Of a stretch of DNA of 64,000 nucleotides, positions 27,687 to 35,822 are shown in pieces. The position numbers and the translations under genes were made by a program. The notes beneath the pieces were generated by a model. The model ran no database searches, was not told where the DNA came from, and saw nothing but the letters and a program-made list of their open reading frames with translations. The stretch covers positions 17,449-81,448 of the forward strand of contig DAIDHB010000333.1 in NCBI GenBank assembly GCA_027452145.1, in the 5' to 3' direction. This stretch comes from Planctomycetales bacterium (GTDB taxonomy: Bacteria > Planctomycetota > Planctomycetia > Isosphaerales > Isosphaeraceae). Position 1 is the first letter of the stretch. Each line of letters opens with the position of its first letter.

Positions 27687-28775
27687 ATGTTTGCCTTGCG
27701 TCGTAATGGGGCCCGGCGTGGCTTCACGCTGATCGAGCTCCTGGTCGTCATCGCGATCATCGCCGTCCTGATCGCCCTGCTGCTGCCGGCCGTGCAATCG
27801 GCGCGCGAGGCCGCACGCCGGGCCCAGTGCACCAACAATCTGAAGCAGCTTGGGCTGGCCATCCACAACTACATCGACCGGGTGAACCTGTTCCCGCCCG
27901 CCGTCACGTCGCAGCCGGCGAGCAGCGGCGGCTGGGCCTGGGACGCCGGGTTGAGCTGGCGGGCCATGATCCTGCCCGAGCTCGAGCAGAACACGGTCTA
28001 CAACTCGTTCAACATGATGCTCCGGCAGGACACGCCCGGCGTGACCTACGCCTGGGCCACGGCGTGGTACACGGTCATGACCGTGTTCCTCTGCCCCTCG
28101 GACGGCAACAACGGCAATGGGATCGTGCCCTACGGCCCGACGGGCACCTTCAGCTTCAACACCAACATCCCGCCCAACCCGAGCGGCAACGCGACGGGCG
28201 TGCCCTGCACCAACTACTACATGAGCTTCGGCGACAACTACGCGATCCTACCGCTGTCGGGCCCGAATCCCTGGGAGACGGCGCCGGTGACGGTGCCGAT
28301 GCCCGGCCTGATCCGCCGCGGCTGGAACGGGTTCTGGGGTACCACCGGTGTCATCACGTCCGTCGGCGGCGCGATTGAGATCGGCAGCATGCGCGGCTTC
28401 TCCGACTACCGCACCCGCCAGGTCGCGACCGTGCAGAGCGTCACCGACGGCATGAGCAACACGATCCTGCTCGGCGAGGGCCTGCCCTGGCAGGACGCCA
28501 ACAGCGAGATGTACGGCAATACTGGCGTGGCCTCGGGCACGACCGTCCCCATCAACTACTTCACCGGATTGCCGTACGCCGGCTTCGGCTCGACCAACTG
28601 GAACACCCGCGCCAGCTACGCCACCCGCGGGTTCAAGAGCCAGCACCCCGGCGGCGCGAACTTCTGCTTCGCCGACGGCTCGGTCCACTTCCTCAAGGCC
28701 TCGATCAGCCCGATCTCCTACAACGCCCTCGGCAGCCGCAACGGCAGCGAGGTCGTCGGCTCGGATTCGTATTGA
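27687..28775 (+). CDS. DUF1559 pilin-like secreted protein
   Basis: A 362-residue planctomycetal protein with a type IV prepilin-like N-terminus: RRGFTLIELLVVIAIIAVL, where a prepilin peptidase would cut between Gly12 and Phe13. The conserved AREAARRAQCTNNLKQLGLA follows, then the DUF1559 body and the C-terminal FCFADGSVHFLKASIS motif. GAGGAG lies 11 bases before the ATG at 27687; upstream codons in the same frame are not family-like. A small lipoprotein gene follows, a frequent pairing in these genomes. Such proteins are thought to sit in the cell envelope and may form pseudopili; no function is established. Confidence 0.93.
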   Translation: MFALRRNGARRGFTLIELLVVIAIIAVLIALLLPAVQSAREAARRAQCTNNLKQLGLAIHNYIDRVNLFPPAVTSQPASSGGWAWDAGLSWRAMILPELEQNTVYNSFNMMLRQDTPGVTYAWATAWYTVMTVFLCPSDGNNGNGIVPYGPTGTFSFNTNIPPNPSGNATGVPCTNYYMSFGDNYAILPLSGPNPWETAPVTVPMPGLIRRGWNGFWGTTGVITSVGGAIEIGSMRGFSDYRTRQVATVQSVTDGMSNTILLGEGLPWQDANSEMYGNTGVASGTTVPINYFTGLPYAGFGSTNWNTRASYATRGFKSQHPGGANFCFADGSVHFLKASISPISYNALGSRNGSEVVGSDSY

Positions 28776-29031
28776 TCTGATCGAGCCGATCGGCTCTCTC
28801 GACCTATCCGGCCGGGTCGCCGCGCTCTGGCGCGGCGACCCGCGCCCGGCCGTCGCCGCGACTCAGTCCGGACTTCGAGACCGCCGATCGCATCGTATCG
28901 AGCCTCGTGGCTGACCCGGTCCTCGCCGCCCGTTCGATATCGGCGGCCCGACAGGTCGCCGCGAGGCTCTCGCTCGCTCCGTGAAAGAGATCACCAAGTA
29001 CGGCCTTCGACCATCAGGAATGAGATTCGCC

Positions 29032-29541
29032 ATGTTCAACCGCAGGAATATCGCGCGCTACGGGCTGGCGCTGCTGCTGGGTCCCGCCCTGCTCGTCGTC
29101 ATCGGCTGCTCCGACGACGGCATCGGCAAGCGCTACCCGGTCTCGGGCACCGTCAAGTACAAGGGCCAGCCGGTCGCCAAGGCCCGCATCAACTTCATCA
29201 GCAAGGGCGCCGGCGTCCAGGGTGCCTATGGCACCGTGGAGAACGGCACGTTCTCCTCGCTCACCACCCGCAATGACGGCGACGGCGCGCTGCCCGGCGA
29301 GTACGTCGTGACCGTCGACACCCGCGAGATCGACGAGGGCAAGGTCAAGTCGCAGGCCAGCGACCTCGCGGCCCAGCACAAGATGGAGAAGGTCTCGCAG
29401 ATCCCGCCCGAGCTTCAGGCCAAGGCCCTCAGCGAGGCCAAGTCGTCGATCCCCGGAAAGTACCAGTTGCCCGAGACGACCGATCTCAAGGCGACCGTCC
29501 AGGAGAAGACGAACAAGTTCGACTTCGAGTTGAAGGACTGA
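29032..29541 (+). CDS. Carboxypeptidase-regulatory-like lipoprotein
   Basis: A 169-residue lipoprotein. The ATG at 29032 opens a short basic region and a hydrophobic helix ending in the lipobox LLVVIGC, so lipidation at Cys is expected. The body starts with YPVSGTVKYKGQPVAKARIN and includes LPGEYVVTVDTREIDEGKV, typical of the small beta-sandwich proteins (transthyretin-like) that follow DUF1559 genes in planctomycetes. ATG 29020 is an alternative start. The gene is 256 bases behind the DUF1559 gene and probably functions with it in the envelope. Confidence 0.85.
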   Translation: MFNRRNIARYGLALLLGPALLVVIGCSDDGIGKRYPVSGTVKYKGQPVAKARINFISKGAGVQGAYGTVENGTFSSLTTRNDGDGALPGEYVVTVDTREIDEGKVKSQASDLAAQHKMEKVSQIPPELQAKALSEAKSSIPGKYQLPETTDLKATVQEKTNKFDFELKD

Positions 29542-29560
29542 TGAGAGTCGGTCCCGGGAT

Positions 29561-29640
29561 CGGGAGGGCGAGGCTCCTGCCGAGCCGGCATGGTGCCTCG
29601 GCCTCACCGGATCCCCGCTTGCGCGAAGCTCGCCCTCCCG
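29561..29640. repeat. GCGAGGCTCC-family palindrome
   Basis: Arms CGGGAGGGCGAGGCTCCTGC and GCGAAGCTCGCCCTCCCG around a loop of about 40 bases, starting 20 bases behind the lipoprotein stop. Same family as 6504-6557 and the copies inside the helicase gene. Confidence 0.8.
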
Positions 29641-29660
29641 GTGCGGCCCCGCCCACTTCG

Positions 29661-29695
29661 CATCCCATCCCATCCCATCCCATCCCATACCATCC
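29661..29695. repeat. CATCC pentanucleotide tandem repeat
   Basis: Seven consecutive 5-base units, six CATCC and one CATAC, in the space between the lipoprotein and the convergent TPR gene. Such a tract is prone to slippage. Confidence 0.9.
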
Positions 29696-29730
29696 CGCCT
29701 CATCACACGCCGCTCGCCCTCCGGGGCGAC

Positions 29731-31092
29731 CTACCGCGCGTCCTGGCCGCTCGAGGCCATGCTGCGGTGATAGTTCGCCAGGCCGGGATCGCCGTGTGCG
29801 GCGTAATACTCGGCCAGCACCCGGTGGATCTCGGTGTGATGCGGGTTGGCCCGGAGAATCTCCCGGGCCCACTTCAGGCCCTCGTCGGCGTGGCCGTGCT
29901 CGAACATCCAGCGCGCGACCTGATACCTCGACTGCACGTCGTTCGGGTCCTTGACGATGTTGAACCGGAGCTGCACGATCTGCTCGTGCTCCTTCCGCAG
30001 CCGGGCCGCCCGCTCGGTCTCGGTCCGGGCCTTCTCGGCGTGGCCCGAGAGCCGCAGGGCCTGCGCGTACGAGTAGCTAATCTCGTGATCGAACGGATCC
30101 AGTTGTGCGAGATGTTCGAGCCGGCGACGCGCCTGGTCGAACCGGCCGAAGCGCAGGTCGAGCTGCGCCAGCTCCTTGAGCGCCTCGCGCTGGTCCGGGT
30201 CGATCGCCAGCGCCGCCTCGTACTCGCGCGTCGCCCCGGCGATGTCGCCGCTCTGAAAGGCGTTACGGCCCAGGCCCACGAGCGCCGAGACGTCCCGCGG
30301 ATTGCGCTTCAGATACGTGCGATACTCCTGCTCGGCCTCGTCGAACCGCCGGTCCTTGCTGAGCTGCTCGGCCAGGCCGAGCCGCGCCTTGTCGAGGTCC
30401 GGGTCGCGCTCGAGCGCGGCCTGGTAGTTGCGAATCAAAAGCGCCGGCGACGCGCCGGAGCGCGTGTTGATCTCGTTGCTCCACAGGTACGGCTGCGGAT
30501 CGCCCGGGACCAGCTCGCGATACCGCTCGATGGCCGGGGCCGCATAGGTGAACCGATAGGTCGCCAGGTAGATGCGGGCCAGCTCGCGGGCGACCAGGTC
30601 GCGCGGCTCGGCATCGCGCTCGAAGGCCGCGCTGAGGATCGGCTCCGCAATGTTGATCCGCCCGGCGCGCGCCTGGTAGATCCCCACCAGGACCTCGAGC
30701 GCCGACCGGTCGAAGCCCAGTCGCTGCGCCTGCTCGACCGACTCGACCGCCTGGCGCGGATCCTGGTCGACCAGGGCCAGCCAGCCGCGGTAATACTGGG
30801 CCTCGCCCGACCGCGGGCTGTCGCTCAGCCAACGCTCCAGGGGCCTGCGGGCCTCGTTATAGCGGCGCTCGGCGAACAGGGACCGGACTTCCGCCGCCAG
30901 CCGGGTGGATCGGTAGTGGGTCAACCCGAGATAGCCCAGGGCCGCGGCGATCAGGACCGCCGCGATCGCGCCGGCCACTCGCCACGCTCCCCGCGGCCGG
31001 GCCGATCGTCCGTCATCTCGCCCGCCGCGTGGTTGGGGGCGGCTCGCCGGCTTGCCGGCGCCGGCCGGCGGCGGGGAAGTCTCGGCCTTCAC
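29731..31092 (-). CDS. Membrane-anchored TPR protein
   Basis: A 453-residue protein with a Pro/Arg-rich cytoplasmic start, one membrane helix (VAGAIAAVLIAAALGYLGLT, about residues 38-57) and at least eight TPR-like units (for example EAEQEYRTYLKRNPRDVSAL, ATREYEAALAIDPDQREALK, EILRANPHHTEIHRVLAEYY). The start at 31092 is four bases behind the stop of the multiheme cytochrome gene, so the two form an operon. TPRs on the outer face probably scaffold the cytochrome or another complex. No enzymatic motif is seen. Confidence 0.85.
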   Translation of the reverse strand: MKAETSPPPAGAGKPASRPQPRGGRDDGRSARPRGAWRVAGAIAAVLIAAALGYLGLTHYRSTRLAAEVRSLFAERRYNEARRPLERWLSDSPRSGEAQYYRGWLALVDQDPRQAVESVEQAQRLGFDRSALEVLVGIYQARAGRINIAEPILSAAFERDAEPRDLVARELARIYLATYRFTYAAPAIERYRELVPGDPQPYLWSNEINTRSGASPALLIRNYQAALERDPDLDKARLGLAEQLSKDRRFDEAEQEYRTYLKRNPRDVSALVGLGRNAFQSGDIAGATREYEAALAIDPDQREALKELAQLDLRFGRFDQARRRLEHLAQLDPFDHEISYSYAQALRLSGHAEKARTETERAARLRKEHEQIVQLRFNIVKDPNDVQSRYQVARWMFEHGHADEGLKWAREILRANPHHTEIHRVLAEYYAAHGDPGLANYHRSMASSGQDAR

Positions 31093-31096
31093 GGAT

Positions 31097-33052
31097 TCAA
31101 CCTCCCTTCGCCGGGGTGGCCGCCGGCTCGCGGTGGACGCGAATATGATGGTCGGTGAATCGCATCTTCAGGCTCGGCTCCTGGACCCGGGGCATGTGGC
31201 AGTCGATGCAGCCCGAGGCCGGATTGACCGGGCAGACCGGCGGCGATCGATGTTGAGACGCCGGCCCGCCGCCCGCCGCCCCGCCATGCGCGTCGCCCTT
31301 CGCCGTTGCCGTGGCCGTGGCCGATGCCATCGGGCCCGACGCCGAGCCCCTGGACTTCGCGTCGTGGCAGGCGAGGCACTTCGGCTCGTAATGCGTCCGC
31401 ACGGTGTCCAGGCCGCGGTGGGGGTCGTGGCAGGTGGCGCAGTGGATCGCGCCCCCGGACCCGGTGAAGCAGCGGCTGAACATCAGGTTCGTGCCCTGCA
31501 CGCGGGTAAACTCGGGGTCGCCCGGGTCAACCGAGCCGTTGGATGCGTGGCATTCGTCGCACGAGCGCATCAGCCGCCGCGGAGGCGACGACTTCGTGGC
31601 GCCGATGGCCGGCTCGGCGAAGCCGGACTCGACGGCCTTCACGTGATTGAGCCCCGGGCCGTGGCATCGCTCGCAGCCAATGCCGCGGTCGGCCGCCTCG
31701 GGGCCGGGCGTGGCGCCGGGGATCGGCAGCGCAGCGCGGAACCAGGTGGTGTGGCACTGGAGGCACTGGCGCAGCGACTTGTCCGAGAGCTCCAGCCCGA
31801 TGAAGTCGGTGGGATCGTGGGGTACGGCAGTGATCCCCTTGGTCCCGCGCCAGGCGTGCTCGGCCGTGTAGTACGAGATCCGCAGCTCGCGGGGCGTGCC
31901 GCCGGGCACGTCACGCGAGACCATCGTCACGCCGTGCTCGCCCGACCCGAGGGCATAGGCGACGACGGCGCGGGCCACGCGGCCCTTCTCGTCGCGGGTC
32001 TCCATCTCGATCCGGTCGTCGGCCTTGCGGGCGAAGCCGTGCTGGACATGCGGATCGATCGGGTCGGGCACCGGCCGATCGGGCAGGGGGACGTCCTTCA
32101 GGCCCGCGCCCAGGTAGATCGTCCGCGCGTGCGGGCTGGGCTCGCGCTGCGCGGCGCGGAAGGCGATCTGATGGCACTCGGCGCACCTGCGCGAGCCGAC
32201 GAACGGCGCCGGCTCGGGCGAAGTATCGCCCGCGCCAAATCCGGCGGCCCGCTCGAGCATGGCGTCGGCCTCGTCCGGCCGGCCGAGCTGGAGGGCCGCG
32301 CGGCTGAGCAGCCAGGCGGCCTCGCGGTCGATCGACCCGGACGACGCCGGAGCCCCCGCCGCGGCCGCGACCAGCGGCTTCAGCAACCGCTCGGCGTCCT
32401 CGGGCCGGCCGGTCTCCATCAGCAGCCGGGCCAGCAGTCTGAGGGATCCGGCGGGCGCGTCGATCGCGCGCAGCTCGGCGCGGTCGCGGATCAGCACGCG
32501 GTCCAGCAGCTCCTGGGCCGCGGCCGGGGTGTCGCCGAATCGCGCCAGGCCCAGGGCCAGCAGGCCCAGCGCCGGCCCGCCGCGGACCCCGCGGAGGAAC
32601 TCGACCTCGTCGGCGGCCTCGCGGCGAGAGGCCAGCTCGCGGCCGGTGGCGACGACCAGCTTCCCCTCGAGTTCATTGAGCGCCCGGACGGTCGCCGCGT
32701 GGTGCGTGTCGACTCGCCGCGCCGCCTCCAGCGCGGTCCATCCGAGCACCAGCCGATCCTTGCCGATCAGCGAGCTGCCCAGCTCGCACAGCTCGTCGGC
32801 CCCCAACCCGGCCCCGGGAGGGTCGGCGCACGCGGCGAGCGCCTCGTCCAGCCGGCCCGCGCGGATGGCCAGGGTCGCACGTGATGCCCGGTCCGCATCC
32901 GCGCTCCTGGCGACCGATGGGCCGTCTGTCCGCGCCTTCCACCAGCCTCGCACCACACCGAACCCCGCGGCCGCGGCGCCGAGCGCCGCGATGCCGAGCG
33001 CCACGAGAAGGATTCGCCATCGAGCCGCCGTCGTCATCAATCTGGGGTCCAT
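31097..33052 (-). CDS. TPR-multiheme (seven-heme) cytochrome c
   Basis: About 651 residues. An N-terminal membrane helix (LLVALGIAALGAAAAGFGVV) anchors or exports it. Residues about 50-280 are TPR-like helices. From about 288 to 615 there are seven CxxCH heme motifs: CAECH, CLQCH, CERCH, CDECH, CATCH, CLACH and CIDCH. Other His residues (for example HGFARKADDR, HDPHRG) could be distal ligands. The layout resembles cytochrome c554-type proteins. Met at 33052 is the working start; 33091, with GGAG close upstream, and 33037 are alternatives. It should act in electron transfer outside the cytoplasmic membrane, with the TPR protein encoded immediately downstream. Donor and acceptor are unknown. 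Confidence 0.9.
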   Translation of the reverse strand: MDPRLMTTAARWRILLVALGIAALGAAAAGFGVVRGWWKARTDGPSVARSADADRASRATLAIRAGRLDEALAACADPPGAGLGADELCELGSSLIGKDRLVLGWTALEAARRVDTHHAATVRALNELEGKLVVATGRELASRREAADEVEFLRGVRGGPALGLLALGLARFGDTPAAAQELLDRVLIRDRAELRAIDAPAGSLRLLARLLMETGRPEDAERLLKPLVAAAAGAPASSGSIDREAAWLLSRAALQLGRPDEADAMLERAAGFGAGDTSPEPAPFVGSRRCAECHQIAFRAAQREPSPHARTIYLGAGLKDVPLPDRPVPDPIDPHVQHGFARKADDRIEMETRDEKGRVARAVVAYALGSGEHGVTMVSRDVPGGTPRELRISYYTAEHAWRGTKGITAVPHDPTDFIGLELSDKSLRQCLQCHTTWFRAALPIPGATPGPEAADRGIGCERCHGPGLNHVKAVESGFAEPAIGATKSSPPRRLMRSCDECHASNGSVDPGDPEFTRVQGTNLMFSRCFTGSGGAIHCATCHDPHRGLDTVRTHYEPKCLACHDAKSRGSASGPMASATATATAKGDAHGGAAGGGPASQHRSPPVCPVNPASGCIDCHMPRVQEPSLKMRFTDHHIRVHREPAATPAKGG

Positions 33053-33410
33053 GGGCCGGGTGAAGGTGAGGTCTCGGGGCACTGAAGCCATTGTACTCCG
33101 AACCAAGGCGCCGGCAGTAGCCGGGGAAGCCGCTTCAACGCGAGCTCGGCGCCGCCGCGCCGGCCGATCGCCGCGGCGCCGGCCGGCCGACCGATCCAGC
33201 GGATCGTCCCCCCCCGGCGAACGCCTCGCCGCAGGCCGCACCGGCCCGGTCGTCGGTGATCATGCCGGCTCGCGCGTCCGCCAGCCGCTCGACCATGCGG
33301 CGGTCGACCTCGGCGGCCCGCGCCTTGGACCGAGGGGTCGGCGAGTTGCTATCATCGGTCGGTCGATCGATGGTAACCGCGAGCACCAGGGATGACAGGG
33401 GGGACGCAAC

Positions 33411-34121
33411 ATGGCGACACGAGTGCGATGGCTGGGGCATTCCGCGCTCCTGGTCGAGAGCGAGGGCCGCTCGGTCCTGATCGACCCGTTTCTGACCGGG
33501 AATCCCAGGGCGGCGGTCTCGGCCGACGAGGTCCCGGCCGACCTGATCCTGATCTCGCACGGGCATGGAGACCACGTGGGCGATGCGGTGGCGATCGCCA
33601 AGCGCACCGGCGCGACCGTGGCATCCAACTACGAGATCAGCCTGTGGCTCCAGCAGCCGTCGCAGGGATTGCCGGCCGAGAAGGTGCAGGGCCTCCAGCA
33701 CGGCGGCAGCTTCCTGTTCGAGAAGGCCGTGCGGGTCAAGCTGACGCTGGCCTTCCACGGCTCGGCGCTGCCGGACGGCAGCAACGGCGGCAACCCGTGC
33801 GGGTTCATCCTGACCCTGCCCGACGGGACGCGCATCTACGACGCCGCCGACACCGCGCTCTTCGGCGACATGGCGCTCATCGGCGAGGAGGGGATCGACC
33901 TGGCGATCCTGCCCATCGGCGACTACTACACGATGGGGCCCGAGGACGCCGTGCGCGCCGTCAAGCTGCTGAAGCCCCGCTTCGTCCTGCCGATCCACTA
34001 CAACACCTTCCCGCCCATCGCGCAGGACGCCGCCGCATGGGCCGAGCGGGTCCGGGCCGAGACATCGGCGCAGCCGGTCATCCTCCAGCCCGGCGAGTGG
34101 TTCACGGTGCAGGGGCGCTGA
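33411..34121 (+). CDS. UPF0173 metal-dependent hydrolase (metallo-beta-lactamase fold)
   Basis: A 236-residue cytoplasmic protein. RWLGHSALLVESEGRSVLID opens the fold and the metal site ISHGHGDHVGD carries the HxHxDH motif; later metal ligands lie in LTLAFHGSALPD, YDAADTALFGDM and FVLPIHYNTFP. Length and motif order fit UPF0173 proteins of the YtkL/MPN type. AGGGGGG lies before the ATG at 33411. It is transcribed away from the cytochrome operon. The substrate is not known. Confidence 0.93.
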   Translation: MATRVRWLGHSALLVESEGRSVLIDPFLTGNPRAAVSADEVPADLILISHGHGDHVGDAVAIAKRTGATVASNYEISLWLQQPSQGLPAEKVQGLQHGGSFLFEKAVRVKLTLAFHGSALPDGSNGGNPCGFILTLPDGTRIYDAADTALFGDMALIGEEGIDLAILPIGDYYTMGPEDAVRAVKLLKPRFVLPIHYNTFPPIAQDAAAWAERVRAETSAQPVILQPGEWFTVQGR

Positions 34122-34155
34122 GGGGACCGGGCCGGCTGGGACCGGCTGGCCAGGG

Positions 34156-35499
34156 TCAGGACTGGACGTATCCCTCGAACGTGTTGTTGACGTAGATCGC
34201 CCCGGCCGGAATCACGGTGCCGGCCGGGAACGTGGAGTTGAGCAGGTACGCGCCGGCGCCGACGGTGCTCCCCGAGCCCAGCGACGAGCCCTGGACGACC
34301 GCGTGGCTGCCGATCGAGACATTATCACCCAGCACCATGTTGACGCCCGGGCTGCCCATCAGGACCGCGCCGCCCCCGGCGCGGAAGCTCTGGCCGATCG
34401 CCATCGTCCCGCCCACCGGCGAGGTGATCGTCACATACGGGCCGGTTTTCGCGATCGAGCCGATCACGATGGGCTGCCCCACGTCGGCGCGGATCGAGTT
34501 GGCCCGGCCCAGGTGCGTCGCCACCTGCCAGGCCCGCTGGTCGAACGTCACGTCGCCGATCGACCGCGACGGGTAGTTGTACAGTTTCGCACCGATCGGG
34601 CCGTACTTGGGGGTCTGGAACGCCGGCGACAGGCTCTTCGTCCCGCCCACATACGACGGCCCAGGCGATGGGCTGGCCCCCTCGACGTTCGGCAGGTAGC
34701 CGTTATAAACCCCGCCGATCGTCGGGTTGCCGCCGATGTTGGGGCCGGTGTCCGAATTGCCCTGGTACAGCCTGGTGTAGCCGGCGGCCAGGCCCTGCGC
34801 GTCGGTGAGAAGTTGCTTCAGCGCCGTGACGTCGGACGAGGTCACGGGCACCACCATGCCGAGCGACGGATTCGAGGCCTCGGCGTTGTTCGTCACGTTC
34901 ACGCCGGGAAGGACTCGGAAGCCGGTCGGCACGGTGACCCCCGGCCCGACCCGCGCCAGCGGCGAGACGATCGCGCCGGGCTGGAGAATCGCGTCGTCGA
35001 TCACCGCACGGGCGCCGACCGCGGTCGGCGCCGCATTGTCCGCGTACGACCCGATCACGCTCGAGCCCAGGACCAGCGCGCCGGGCCCGATCGCCGTGTT
35101 GTTCCCCACCAGGAGCTGCGGCGCCTTGTACAAATGGCTCGGGTTGGCGATTAGCCGGGCGTTGTCCAGCACGGCCGAGCCGATGCCGACCTTGATCGCG
35201 CCGCCGCGGCTCCCGTCGAGCTTGGCATACGGCGCCACGTAGCTCTGATAGCTGATGACGACCGAATTCCCGTTGTCGATCGTCACCGTCGGGTCGATGA
35301 AGGTCGCCTTCTTCGTCGGCGTGGCGAACGGCATCACCGGCGTATTCGGATGCCGCGCCGGCTGCGCGATCGGGTTGATCTCGAGCGGCGAAATCACCTT
35401 GCTGAGGCTGATGACAGTCAAGAGCCGTCGCCCCTCGAGGCTCTCGCCGCCGGGGAGATACGCCACCGCTCGTCGACGACCTTGCCCCTTGCCGTTCAT
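34156..35499 (-). CDS. Secreted left-handed beta-helix (gamma-carbonic-anhydrase-like) protein
   Basis: A 447-residue protein. The N-terminus (GESLEGRRLLTVISLSKVIS) carries the 'LExR-LL' motif found near the start of many exported planctomycetal proteins. The body contains two blocks of hexapeptide-type turns, one at about residues 105-200 (IKVGIGSAVLDNARLI, IGPGALVLGSSVIG, GARAVIDDAILQPGAIV) and one at the C-terminus (VLGDNVSIGSHAVVQGSSLG, GAGAYLLNSTFPAGTVI). These indicate a left-handed beta-helix like that of gamma-class carbonic anhydrases and acyltransferases. Few of the three zinc-binding His of true carbonic anhydrases are evident, so catalysis is uncertain. A GGGGAT lies before the ATG at 35499. 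Confidence 0.75.
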   Translation of the reverse strand: MNGKGQGRRRAVAYLPGGESLEGRRLLTVISLSKVISPLEINPIAQPARHPNTPVMPFATPTKKATFIDPTVTIDNGNSVVISYQSYVAPYAKLDGSRGGAIKVGIGSAVLDNARLIANPSHLYKAPQLLVGNNTAIGPGALVLGSSVIGSYADNAAPTAVGARAVIDDAILQPGAIVSPLARVGPGVTVPTGFRVLPGVNVTNNAEASNPSLGMVVPVTSSDVTALKQLLTDAQGLAAGYTRLYQGNSDTGPNIGGNPTIGGVYNGYLPNVEGASPSPGPSYVGGTKSLSPAFQTPKYGPIGAKLYNYPSRSIGDVTFDQRAWQVATHLGRANSIRADVGQPIVIGSIAKTGPYVTITSPVGGTMAIGQSFRAGGGAVLMGSPGVNMVLGDNVSIGSHAVVQGSSLGSGSTVGAGAYLLNSTFPAGTVIPAGAIYVNNTFEGYVQS

Positions 35500-35822
35500 G
35501 CCATCCCCGCATCCTGAATGTGATCCGGACCCGCCCCCGTCCCGGTGAGGACTGAGTCTGGAATCGGCAGCGCAGGGCCGGGACTTTGAGGAACTCACCG
35601 CGCCCTCCGCAAAAGCCGCCCATCCCGGCAATCTGGAGCATCTGTAGTGCCGAGACTTTCCCGAAGAGCTTCGAGTCGACGATGCCGTGTGGGCATCGCC
35701 TTCCGCCTCTCGGGCCGTTTCAGCAGACCCGCGACAGCAGGTATGATGCTCGGTTCGCGAGGAGCCGCGGGCTCGTGTCCAGGCCCGCTCGCACACCGAA
35801 TGCGGAAGGAGCCCAGCCCCTG
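35500..35822. other. Divergent intergenic region
   Basis: The 323 bases between the beta-helix gene (minus) and the LarA-like gene (plus) must contain both promoters. AGGAG is present 11 bases before the LarA-like ATG. Nothing else was recognised. Confidence 0.4.
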
